Assembly: GCA_021777105.1 (NCBI GenBank) | Contig: JAIQZQ010000101.1 | Span: 1 to 64,000, forward strand | Origin: Candidatus Anammoxibacter sp. | Lineage (GTDB): Bacteria; Planctomycetota; Brocadiia; Brocadiales; Anammoxibacteraceae | Reading direction: 5' to 3' | DNA length: 64,000 nt | In this document: positions 27,239 through 34,790 of the stretch, piece by piece | How positions within the stretch are numbered: the first letter of the stretch is position 1 | Layout of the letters: the number at the start of each line of letters is the position of its first letter | Program-made: the position numbers and the translations under genes | The notes under the pieces: model-generated | Told to the model about the DNA's origin: nothing | Seen by the model: the letters and a program-made list of their open reading frames with translations, nothing else | Databases searched by the model: none

Positions 27239-27610
27239 CTAAATTGTATCATCAATCTCTTCTTCTTCTTCTTCTTCTTCTTCTTCTTCTGGATACCAAA
27301 GATCAATATCTTCTCCACATTTGCAATCTCGTATTTCATTTCTCGATTTCACCCAGTTTAACATAAATTCTTTATCAGATTCATTTGTGCATGAATACCT
27401 CTTTTCCTTAGCAATTATGCCCTCCCAGGAAGTCTTATGAGAACCACCGCCTCCAAAAGTTAAACCTCTTTCTTCAACCGCATCAATAAAATCATCAATA
27501 AATTTATCAAATTCAGGTTCGGATATGTTTTCTTTCAAAACACATTGTATTTCAAATCCAATTTCTTTAAATTCGTCTTTATATAATTTTTTTCTTAATC
27601 GTTTTCTCAT
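27239..27610 (-). CDS. YggL/DUF469 family protein with poly-glutamate tail
   Basis: 123 residues. RKRLRKKLYKDEFKEIGFEI at the N-terminus and the central DFIDAVEERGLTFGGGG match YggL (DUF469), a ribosome-associated protein in enterobacteria. Unlike typical members of about 110 residues, the C-terminus has eleven consecutive Glu encoded by ten GAA and one GAG codon, a GAA microsatellite at 27257-27289. Expansion or contraction there would keep the frame. It stands alone between unrelated genes. Confidence 0.8.
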   Translation of the reverse strand: MRKRLRKKLYKDEFKEIGFEIQCVLKENISEPEFDKFIDDFIDAVEERGLTFGGGGSHKTSWEGIIAKEKRYSCTNESDKEFMLNWVKSRNEIRDCKCGEDIDLWYPEEEEEEEEEEEIDDTI

Positions 27611-27807
27611 TTTCTTATTTCTTAATTAGTAAAATTTAAAAATTCTATTCAGGACGCAGAACTAAACTTTCAATTAAATATGGATGGCCGAAATCACAAA
27701 AATAAATAATTCAGCTATAGTAGTAGATAAAACAATATATTGTCGCCTATTATAAGTTGCATGTAGATCTTTCTTGACTCTATACTCGTTAGATTTGTAA
27801 ACGAAGA

Positions 27808-28152
27808 CTATTTTTTCTCTGTGATTAACATTGTTAACGTATCTCTGATCTTATCCAAAACACTTGTTTTTACATGACCAAATGTCTTTACAACTATAGA
27901 TTGAGATAATGTAAATATTTTATCCACCCTTACTTTGCCGGATCTATTTAAATTGCCGGTTTCGATGTCTGATGATGTAATAGTGAAACTATAGTCCACA
28001 ATAGTCGGATCTGAAGTCATTGAAACAACAACCATATCTGAAGTTTTTTGATTGTAAATATTGCTTGAAATGACAATAACAGGCCTTCTTTTTCGTGAAG
28101 AAAGATCTGTAAACGGAATTGGAATGAGGACAATATCGCCTTGCTTATGCAT
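27808..28152 (-). CDS. MazF/PemK-type endoribonuclease toxin
   Basis: 114 residues. QGDIVLIPIPFTDLSSRKRR and PVIVISSN at the N-terminus are the MazF/PemK signature; the family cuts RNA at short motifs and is neutralised by a co-encoded antitoxin. The ATG at 28152 is chosen because it gives the standard short N-terminus and overlaps the antitoxin stop by 8 bp; the longer frame to 28248 would read through the antitoxin. It appears intact. Confidence 0.88.
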   Translation of the reverse strand: MHKQGDIVLIPIPFTDLSSRKRRPVIVISSNIYNQKTSDMVVVSMTSDPTIVDYSFTITSSDIETGNLNRSGKVRVDKIFTLSQSIVVKTFGHVKTSVLDKIRDTLTMLITEKK

Positions 28153-28351
28153 TATTCCAATCCTCATCATCGTAAGCGTTATCCCAGAAACCAACGCTGC
28201 TTTGTGAAGCTTCCAATAAATCATTAAAGATGTCACACGGTTGTTCAATTACAAAGACAGTAACGTGTGAACCAGGGATAAAAGGGACTTGCAGTTCTAC
28301 ACGCCCTTTTTCTAAAACTTCAATATCATATTTCAAGGCTTTTTGAGGCAT
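28145..28351 (-). CDS. antitoxin of the MazF-like toxin
   Basis: 68 residues. The N-terminal half is beta-rich (VELQVPFIPGSHVTVFV) and the C-terminal half is acidic and likely disordered until bound (FWDNAYDDEDWNNA), typical of toxin-wrapping antitoxins. It precedes and overlaps the toxin gene by 8 bp, the standard order. The exact antitoxin family is not certain. Probably autoregulates the operon with the toxin. Confidence 0.75.
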   Translation of the reverse strand: MPQKALKYDIEVLEKGRVELQVPFIPGSHVTVFVIEQPCDIFNDLLEASQSSVGFWDNAYDDEDWNNA

Positions 28352-28420
28352 AAATTAGCGCTCCCGTTGCTATTGATGTGTAATATAAAGCTCTAGTATA
28401 GCATAAAATGCTATTCAACG

Positions 28421-28605
28421 CTATTCTCCCAATAAGAGTTTTGCTTCTTCAAGAGACAACTCTTCATCATTTTTCGCATCGTTCATAGCCTTGGCAAGCC
28501 CTGATCTAAAAGAAGGTTTTCAATTCTTTTAAATGTTGTAAAACCAATTACAGCGCTTTTAATAGCGCCATTTTCCTCTGTAATGTAGGATTTGGCAATT
28601 TCCAT
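28421..28605 (-). pseudogene. frameshifted Phd/YefM-like antitoxin
   Basis: From the ATG at 28605 the frame reads MEIAKSYITEENGAIKSAVI then GFTTFKRIENLLLDQGL and soon ends. Shifting frame at about 28500 continues AKAMNDAKNDEELSLEEA then KLLLGE and a stop at 28421. The joined protein has the layout of a short antitoxin whose C-terminus binds the toxin. GGCTTGCC appears to have lost one base from GGCTTGGCC, which would encode G-L-A. No RelE/ParE-type toxin follows, so this is a dead half-module. Confidence 0.65.
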
Positions 28606-28923
28606 AATATACCATCTCAATGTTATAAATTTAGAAAACAACATGTTGCTTAATATCGTTGCTATTATTGCTTTTAATTTTATTATCGTCAATTGAAATG
28701 TATGCGTTTGGCTTGTCTTTGCTGATTATTCGTCAATAGATTTGGTTTGTATTTTGATTTGTTTCGCTTTTATTTGAATTTCCATTGGCGCGGCATTGCG
28801 GCGCCAATTGGGAATAAGCAGTAATGCCGTCAAAAGGAATTTGCCCTCCGCAGTGTTCTGTTTTCAAGATCTTACACTAACGGTTACTCCAGAATCAAGT
28901 GTGTCGGCTGGTTGGCGAAGGGG
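28606..28923. other. gene-free spacer with a diverged REP-like palindrome
   Basis: No gene is visible. ATTGGCGC/GCGCCAAT at 28784-28808 is an 8-bp inverted repeat. GTAATGCCGTCAAAAGG at 28821-28837, continuing AATTTGCCC, is a diverged copy of the sequence around 29754-29780. Confidence 0.35.
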
Positions 28924-29196
28924 CTATTTATGCGATGTGATGTACTTGGATAATACTTCGTCCATATGAGTTTGCCATCCTTTTCCCATGGATTTGAAAT
29001 ATTTAACAACTTGTGGGCTCAAACGAAGAGAAACTGGTATTTTAGTCGGAGATTTTTGAGCTCCTCGAATCCTTGGAGGAATACCAGGGTGCGCCTTCGA
29101 TACCGGTTGCATGCATGCCGGCATTTCTTCGGTCAACGGAGGAGAATCGACAGCGTTCAATTCTTTTCTGGATATTTGGTAAGACATTTTTTTCAT
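28924..29196 (-). CDS. BrnA-type antitoxin
   Basis: 90 residues. The C-terminal half, IPVSLRLSPQVVKYFKSMG and WQTHMDEVLSKYI, is the ribbon-helix-helix-like DNA-binding part typical of BrnA, which pairs with the ribonuclease BrnT. AAAGG lies before the ATG at 29196. Upstream on the same strand is a broken brnT (29186-29439), so the antitoxin has outlived its toxin. It may still bind DNA and regulate its own or other promoters. Confidence 0.75.
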   Translation of the reverse strand: MKKMSYQISRKELNAVDSPPLTEEMPACMQPVSKAHPGIPPRIRGAQKSPTKIPVSLRLSPQVVKYFKSMGKGWQTHMDEVLSKYITSHK

Positions 29197-29439
29197 AATG
29201 TTTCCTTTCATGATTATTGGCTTTACGCAAACTTATAATCCAGATTATATCTGCGCGAAATGTATAAATTAATACATATAAGATATTTCCTATGTAGCCC
29301 AATGCTATCCATCGGTCTTCGCCATAATCATATCGATCATCAATTGTTCAAGCGCAGTATCCAATTCAAAATTGTACGCAATTTCAAAATCTACACCATT
29401 ATTCGCCTTTCGCCTATTCTCATCCTATTCGTAATGCAA
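29186..29439 (-). pseudogene. broken BrnT-type ribonuclease toxin
   Basis: The minus strand from about 29439 reads HYE, stop, DENRRKANNGVDFEIAYNF and ELDTALE. One frame away it continues IDDRYDYGEDRWIALGYIG, NILYVLIYTFRADIIWIISL and RKANNHERKHYEKN. This is BrnT in full, except that the Trp of the YEWDE motif has become TAG, about three residues are missing before GVDFE, and a frameshift separates the halves. The intact brnA overlaps its 3' end as in functional operons. Confidence 0.75.
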
Positions 29440-29570
29440 ACCTTTATTGTATATGCAAATTGAGTTCGGAGTCAAACCTGTTTCTTAAAGTAATTCAATA
29501 CAAATAATCCTTTTCAACATCCCACGAGGAGGTGATTAAACTTAACTTGCCCATTTAACTTTTAAATTTA

Positions 29571-29610
29571 GGGCACGGAAAGAAATAAATTGGTATTTCT
29601 TTCCGTGCCC
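29571..29610. repeat. 17-bp perfect inverted repeat
   Basis: GGGCACGGAAAGAAATA (29571-29587) and its exact complement (29594-29610) enclose a 6-nt loop. There is no T-run on either side beyond TTATT. It could be a terminator for the leftward or rightward flank, or an insertion remnant. Neither neighbour explains it. Confidence 0.7.
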
Positions 29611-29758
29611 TTATTAAAAAACACAGGCTAAAACTTTTCCTGTCCGACTATGCCAGATTTTTTCTTTTACTGACTGCTCCAGCTTTGTGCTCATGGAAAA
29701 AATGAAACTGCAAGGTTGTTTTGCTTACGTTTAAAAGTAATTAAGATTTAAGTAATGC

Positions 29759-29778
29759 GGTCAAAAGGAGATTTGACC
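29759..29778. repeat. REP-like short palindrome
   Basis: GGTCAAA, a 6-nt loop AGGAGA, and TTTGACC. This resembles the GGTCAAA-type palindromes that accompany REP-associated tyrosine transposases in other genomes. No such transposase is in the window. Confidence 0.35.
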
Positions 29779-30101
29779 CCTTGCGTTGACCTAGGCTTTC
29801 CCTGATATTTACAGAAGTCTACCCCATAATTTTTCGAGTAAAATTTTTGTTGCTATCAAAGAATTTGCTATTCGAAAAGGTGTTAACATTGCGATACTCT
29901 GACTGACTGTTAAGATTTGGCACAAGCCCACATCATTATAGGATACTAACAACCACACCGAGGTCTCAAGCTGCGAAGGCCTTCTGAACAAGATGATTGG
30001 AAAGCCGTGCTTGGTGGGAATGAACGTTTGGTTGAAATGGGAAGCTAGAAATATGGCGAAGCCTGTAGCTATTACGTCTGGTCTACCTAAGCTTCCCGCG
30101 C

Positions 30102-31466
30102 CTAATCTGAGAATCGTGGTTCGTTGGCTCTTGCCCAAATAGTATCCCAGTGCTGATAAAATGAATTTTCAGCACCTCTACGTCCTTTTTCAATTTTAAA
30201 TACAATATTGTTTCTACTTTGATGATTAACTGAAACTACAGAAAAATAAATATAATCATCTACTATATATGTAATTTGAGTAGGAAACTCTCTGTATATT
30301 CTAATGAATACTTTATTACCTAATGTTTCATTCGTGTCTTTTAGATTTAACGTTTTAATAAAATTTGATAAGCTTTCTTTCATTTCTTTTCTAAATTCTG
30401 CAATTTCTCTTCCTACTAAAGCTCCTCTTGCATTTACAAATTCACTTTCAGGATCTAATGTAAGGATTTCAACCGAAAAGTTAGATTTGTTTTTTTGAGC
30501 TTCTCTAATATTCGGAAGATATTCAACCAACCCTTGTAAATTTGTTGTCAATATTCTAATTTTCCTCTTTGCATTTGAAAATATTGTAGAAAAATTAGCT
30601 TCTTCTCTCGAAGAAAACACCGTGCTACTATACTCTACCTCCGTACCACTAGGATCAAGTTTGCCCCAAACCGGGCAAACAGCCGGGTACAGTTTTCTTA
30701 CAAAGTTTTCTTCATAATGTTTTTCAAATTCTGCAATATCTGTATCGCTAATTTGTGTATGTTCTTTTATCCATGCACCTAGAAATGTATGAAAATATTT
30801 CCTGTCGTCTTTATTACCAAAAGGGACAAGCTTGTTAGAAGTCTTTTCAAAAAAAGGAACTATTGATGAAAATGAATTTCTATGTTTTTCAAATTCATTA
30901 CACAGTTTGCCCCAAATTGATGAAGCAGAAATTGCGCATGAACCAACAGGATAATTAAGCCTCCCAATTAAGTCACTAAAGTTGCTTACAGATTGTTTTT
31001 TTTCTTCGCCATCCTTTAAAGGTAATCCAATCTGATTAACTTGTATAACTGGTTTTGTTTTTGCTAAAGCATATCCAATTTCCATAGAAACATTTAGATT
31101 TGATATTGATAAATCTGCAATACAAAAATGAGAATTATCAATTTTTCTCAAAACGTTATCTAATAAATCAACGGATAAACCTGCCCCTGTGTCTGCTCTT
31201 TCAAGTTTAATAGGTTTATAATTTCTAATTATTTTGTTAATAAAGTTTTGATAAAATGCATCATTTATTGCAAATATAAGTAAATAGTAAAAATTTGTTT
31301 GCCATTTGTCAGAAAATTTTGTTTTTTCTTTTGGGTTCACACTATCACCTAAATTGTAAGGCATCAATATAAAGCCGTTGAGGTTAAGTATTTGACCTTC
31401 AGTACTGATAGTATTTTGTTTCTCTTTGCTTGGCGTTTCTTTTTTTTTGCTCATTTTATTCCCCAT
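30102..31466 (-). CDS. putative defence/signalling protein: nucleoside-deoxyribosyltransferase-like N-terminus plus DUF5919-like C-terminus
   Basis: 454 residues (or 450 from the second ATG at 31454, preceded by GGGGA). Residues 30-145 follow the pattern GFILMPYN, ADTGAG, HFCIADLSISNLNVSMEIGY (113-132), ALAKTKPVI: the core of nucleoside 2-deoxyribosyltransferase and TIR-like nucleotide-processing domains, with E129 at the usual catalytic position. The middle is unassigned. From about 300, RKIRILTTNLQGLVEYLP, VEILTLDPES and VFIRIYREFPTQITYIVDD resemble DUF5919, a degenerate phospholipase-D-like domain. It follows thsB on the same strand and overlaps a small frame by one base. A role with Thoeris is inference. 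Confidence 0.6.
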   Translation of the reverse strand: MGNKMSKKKETPSKEKQNTISTEGQILNLNGFILMPYNLGDSVNPKEKTKFSDKWQTNFYYLLIFAINDAFYQNFINKIIRNYKPIKLERADTGAGLSVDLLDNVLRKIDNSHFCIADLSISNLNVSMEIGYALAKTKPVIQVNQIGLPLKDGEEKKQSVSNFSDLIGRLNYPVGSCAISASSIWGKLCNEFEKHRNSFSSIVPFFEKTSNKLVPFGNKDDRKYFHTFLGAWIKEHTQISDTDIAEFEKHYEENFVRKLYPAVCPVWGKLDPSGTEVEYSSTVFSSREEANFSTIFSNAKRKIRILTTNLQGLVEYLPNIREAQKNKSNFSVEILTLDPESEFVNARGALVGREIAEFRKEMKESLSNFIKTLNLKDTNETLGNKVFIRIYREFPTQITYIVDDYIYFSVVSVNHQSRNNIVFKIEKGRRGAENSFYQHWDTIWARANEPRFSD

Positions 31467-31681
31467 TAAATTATTATTAGTGAGCAGGATGCCATTAGCC
31501 CCACATCTATGTGCCTGCTTATATATACTATTCTTTGAGTAAATGATTTTTCTAATACAGAAAAGATTGGATTTAAAATTGAAGCATTTGAATTGGACAC
31601 ATCTACAATCAGTGTAAAAATATTCATAGTTCCTTTCATAGGAAAGAATTTATTTGCATCTTCCATAAAGACTAATTTCAT
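31466..31681 (-). CDS. small hypothetical protein coupled to the downstream defence gene
   Basis: 71 residues, mostly hydrophobic-mixed (TLIVDVSNSNASILNPIFSV, FTQRIVYISRHIDVG) and unrecognised. Its stop overlaps the start of the next gene in a TAATG arrangement, suggesting coupling. AAAGGA lies very close to an internal ATG (MNIFTL), a possible alternative start. It could be a truncated leftover. Low confidence. Confidence 0.3.
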   Translation of the reverse strand: MKLVFMEDANKFFPMKGTMNIFTLIVDVSNSNASILNPIFSVLEKSFTQRIVYISRHIDVGLMASCSLIII

Positions 31682-31818
31682 AAAATTTACTATCTGTTTG
31701 GTTGACTAATGTTTGCCATAACCAGCTGAAGCAAAGTGTCGTTTTTTTTGAAGTGTAGCAAAAACAAAGATGGCGCTTTACGGAAGTCAAGTTTATGACT
31801 TTGTTAGGGCTTTTATCG

Positions 31819-32316
31819 TTAGTTTTCGCTTCTTATTTTGATGGCTTCTTCAACGGCATTCTCTAAGTGTCGTGCTATCCAAGAATAACGGTCTTTACTA
31901 TTTGTTCCAACGGGGTTGTAACACTTAACAATGCAGGATAATTTCTCCCCGGTATTACCATAACCAATATAGTCAAAAGGGTTTTCACCTTTATTTGCTA
32001 TGTAACCCTCAATATTCTTTAGCCCATGTATGCGTACACCAACCACACCCATACCTTCATCCCATGATTTGATTATTTCATGGTTTATCCATTTTCGGTC
32101 TGCCGTATCTTCACCAACAAGGACAACTGTACAGGAGCGACCTTTCATTTGTTGGGTGATCCATCTTTTTATAGCTGAGTCTTTACCGCTTGTGACTGTT
32201 TCCCAGTCATTGTCGGTTGCAGGCCTATTTGCCTCTAAAGCACCGATATTACGCACCTGCGAAACACGCATCACGTCTGGCTTGTAGTGAAAACTGTAAA
32301 ATACACGTCTAACCAT
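31819..32316 (-). CDS. thsB: Thoeris protein ThsB (TIR-like domain)
   Basis: 165 residues. MVRRVFYSFHYKPDVMRVSQ, then VRN, CTVVLVGEDTADRKWINHEI and GVVGVRIHGL match the ThsB/DUF1863 TIR-like family. In Thoeris, ThsB senses phage infection and uses NAD to make a cyclic ADP-ribose isomer that activates ThsA. E80 in INHEI is placed like the TIR catalytic Glu. It starts three bases after the thsA stop, so the two are translationally coupled. Length and motifs appear intact. Confidence 0.9.
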   Translation of the reverse strand: MVRRVFYSFHYKPDVMRVSQVRNIGALEANRPATDNDWETVTSGKDSAIKRWITQQMKGRSCTVVLVGEDTADRKWINHEIIKSWDEGMGVVGVRIHGLKNIEGYIANKGENPFDYIGYGNTGEKLSCIVKCYNPVGTNSKDRYSWIARHLENAVEEAIKIRSEN

Positions 32317-32319
32317 ATT

Positions 32320-33753
32320 TCACTCTTTTGATATTAGGTTAATTATATGAATGACTTTTGAAATTAGATGATCTGGTTTTTCTACATTTTTGCCAAGTTC
32401 GTTAACCGCTGCTATTAACTGTTTATTGGACACGTCATAATATTTTGAAACTTCTACCATTACCTCTTCCCAGATATCTTTTGCCATAAACCCGCTACAG
32501 CCTATTGGGATTATTGCTAAACCTAATTCTTGAGCGATGTTGAACTCTTCTTTCATTCCGTCTGATAAAACCACATCTCCTTCAAGCAACTTGTTTCCCA
32601 TAAAAAACAAAGCAATTCCGGCAGAACCAATTATTTCGTATCTATATTTCGTCCAGGTTTTTTCCCTTAATTGAGGATCTTCAATATATTGAGGAAATGG
32701 TTTCATATTGAGATAATCATTAACATGCCCATTGTTATATCCGTAAATAGATTGTATAGCACCTGTAATAAAGGCATTCCCAATGCCAAGTCCAATCCCT
32801 GAAGATATTTTATAATTATTTGCTATCAAAGTGGCGCCTAATTTGTACAAAAATGTTTCGACTTCTGATTGCGCCCATTGACCGAAATCGTGGGCACTCC
32901 CAGATAAGAAAACTGTTCGCCTGTTATAACCCCGTTCAACCTTACAAAGGATATCCGTAATATCGGAATATTTGTCTACAAGAAGCGTTTTCATTTGGAA
33001 ACGCGCAAGATCTTTTATAAGTAAGTCTTGTCTTGTAACAGCATTGCTAAATTGCGCTTCATTATCGTAATCATCAACATGACACCTTTTGAAAATACAG
33101 TAATGTTGACGCTGATGCTCTTCAAAATAAACCCTGACTCTAGCCATAATGTAATCAAGATTCGGATCAGTAAAGCTAAAGCCAATGAATAGAAATGTCT
33201 TAGATACAAGGTCTCCTGACAATGCTGTTATGTATGGTGCCTTTTTTAAAGCGTATTTCTCATAATCATCTTTTGTTAATATAGCAGAATCAGGATGATC
33301 GATATCTCCATGCATTTTATATACAATTGCATTTCTCTTTTGTTTCGTCAATGCTAAATGGTTATTTGTATATTTTACGTCAACAATCTTTCCTGATTTT
33401 TCTAATGACTTTTCGATCAATTTATCATAGTTTGTCGTCCAAAATGTTTTTATGGGCAATCGAGATAAAACATCATGGTTCTTGGTCGGCTCTTTGGCTG
33501 TTGCAATATTGTTCATTAATTGCTGGCTAATTCTATTTCTACCATTATCATTGAGATAATATTGAGCAACGCCAACTAAGTCATGCTCTTCATCAACATC
33601 AAGCTCTAATTCATCAGCGAGAGGTCTAATCAACTCTTTCCAGTTTACGTAACCTGCAGATGAAGATAACCCCGCGCCTGCAAATATAGCGACGTTATTC
33701 TCTTCTAATTCATTCAAAAAACGTTGGATAAATAGGTCGTGTTCTTTTGTCAT
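32320..33753 (-). CDS. thsA: Thoeris effector ThsA (SIR2 plus SLOG domains)
   Basis: 477 residues, essentially the length of the Bacillus cereus protein (476). SIR2-like NADase domain at about 10-280: VAIFAGAGLSSSAG (21-34), TTNYD with N108, and KMHGD with H148, equivalent to the catalytic Asn and His. C-terminal SLOG domain from about 288 (VFLSGSAHDFG, GIGLGIGNAFITGAI, IALFFMGNK) binds the ThsB signal and triggers NAD depletion and abortive infection. The ATG at 33753 is preferred to the upstream TTG because it gives the family length. No strong ribosome site precedes it. Confidence 0.9.
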   Translation of the reverse strand: MTKEHDLFIQRFLNELEENNVAIFAGAGLSSSAGYVNWKELIRPLADELELDVDEEHDLVGVAQYYLNDNGRNRISQQLMNNIATAKEPTKNHDVLSRLPIKTFWTTNYDKLIEKSLEKSGKIVDVKYTNNHLALTKQKRNAIVYKMHGDIDHPDSAILTKDDYEKYALKKAPYITALSGDLVSKTFLFIGFSFTDPNLDYIMARVRVYFEEHQRQHYCIFKRCHVDDYDNEAQFSNAVTRQDLLIKDLARFQMKTLLVDKYSDITDILCKVERGYNRRTVFLSGSAHDFGQWAQSEVETFLYKLGATLIANNYKISSGIGLGIGNAFITGAIQSIYGYNNGHVNDYLNMKPFPQYIEDPQLREKTWTKYRYEIIGSAGIALFFMGNKLLEGDVVLSDGMKEEFNIAQELGLAIIPIGCSGFMAKDIWEEVMVEVSKYYDVSNKQLIAAVNELGKNVEKPDHLISKVIHIINLISKE

Positions 33754-34318
33754 ATATGTATCTGAATAATCATAAAAGTGCGGAAAATCACAGAACCCTA
33801 CAACTAAAGAGATGAACAATTTCTGTTCGTCTCCCGCAAGTTTTATTAAATTTTATAATATTCTGGGATTTAGATATAAAATACGGCAAATCACTTATAG
33901 ATAACATACCTATACAGGATGTTATTTATAAACAGTAGTTAGTCTATGCCTTATATTTGTGAGCTATTTATAAAGCCTACCAATGCTTGTTTAATATGTC
34001 TTTTTGTTCCAAAACTGATGGTTGGAATTGTAGCATTTTGATTTTTGTATGTCAACCAAAGTGTCGCCTACGTTCATAGAGTGGTATTTTAGCCTTTTTT
34101 CATGGCAAAACCATTACATTTTGTAATGGTGCCTTGTAATGGTTTGCGGTTTTTGATGTAAAACAGCTTATACTACCGCATAGTCGGTTATAGGCAATAA
34201 GGTGTGTATGTACAGGGCTTACAGTCTAAGAGGGGTTGAGATTTTTTAGACGAAAAAGAGCAAAAAAAGTTTTTTTATTTTTAAGGTCGAAATAGGCCCA
34301 CGAAGATGAGAATTAAAA

Positions 34319-34358
34319 AAGCAGTTTGCAATTGGCAGTTTGCAGTTTGCAGTTGGCA
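34319..34358. repeat. short tandem repeat of GCAGTTTGCA-like units
   Basis: Four adjacent variants of a roughly 8-10-bp unit (GCAGTTTGCAATTG, GCAGTTTGCA, GTTTGCA, GTTGGCA). A related phrase, GCGGTTGGCAATTGGCAGTT, is found at 54167-54186 downstream of the DMT transporter gene. Noncoding at both sites. Confidence 0.5.
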
Positions 34359-34531
34359 AAAAGCAAAAAGCGGAAACCGCAGTAAAGATCTGGGATTTTT
34401 GAGATTGTAATACAACGCGAAGCAGGGGCTTCGGGCATTTGACGTAGCCAAGTAGGGGCTTGGTTACGAGGTTGGTTTCGTTGTAAGTGTTCACACACCT
34501 CTTGTCCTATTCTCAATACACACCCATCAAT

Positions 34532-34549
34532 CACCTCTTTTTAGAGGTG
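34532..34549. repeat. interspersed CTCT-TTTT-AGAG hairpin, copy 1
   Basis: CACCTCT, loop TTTT, AGAGGTG. The same core with compensatory changes recurs at 39461-39480 and 40058-40073, so the structure is conserved rather than the sequence. Confidence 0.6.
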
Positions 34550-34790
34550 GGGCTGGTAGTTTACTGGTTTCTGGATACTTGATTCCGGCGTGAAGAAAGA
34601 AAGATAGATAGTGTTGATTCCTGTTTGTTGGTTTTATAAAGTGAGAGGTGTGTGGCGATTAGGGCTTGAGGTTGGTAACGATGGAGTAAAAATCCTGTTT
34701 TTCCTGCATTACACATCCATCCATATTGCGGAAGTGTCGATATGGATGAACGTAAAGACAAAGGCTATCCTTTTGGGAGTATATCACTCA

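Larger units (their letters stand above)
29440..30101. other. gene-free spacer with two palindromes
   Basis: No supported gene. It contains a very strong hairpin at 29571-29610 and a REP-like hairpin at 29759-29778 (annotated separately). The minus-strand open frame 29809-30138 overlaps the end of the defence gene and has neither ribosome site nor protein-like composition. Confidence 0.45.
33754..34790. other. 1-kb gene-free region upstream of thsA
   Basis: No supported gene on either strand. AACCATTACA (34108-34117) followed by TGTAATGG and again TGTAATGGTT makes a triple half-site palindrome near 34108-34143, operator-like but about 350 bp from thsA. A tandem run of GCAGTTTGCA/GTTGGCA units lies at 34319-34358. 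A CACCTCT-TTTT-AGAGGTG hairpin at 34532-34549 belongs to a family also at 39461 and 40058. Open frames over the tandem run are low-complexity shadows. Confidence 0.5.

Noticed and set aside
28153-28248. N-terminal extension of the MazF-like toxin
   Set aside because: It is the antitoxin gene read in another frame; MazF proteins start at the MHKQGDIV position.
29809-30138. Minus-strand open frame of 109 codons after the defence gene
   Set aside because: It overlaps the real gene end by 37 bp, has no ribosome site and no recognisable protein pattern on either strand.
34246-34534. Open frames with repeated NCKLQTANCKL-type sequence
   Set aside because: These are translations of a short noncoding tandem repeat.
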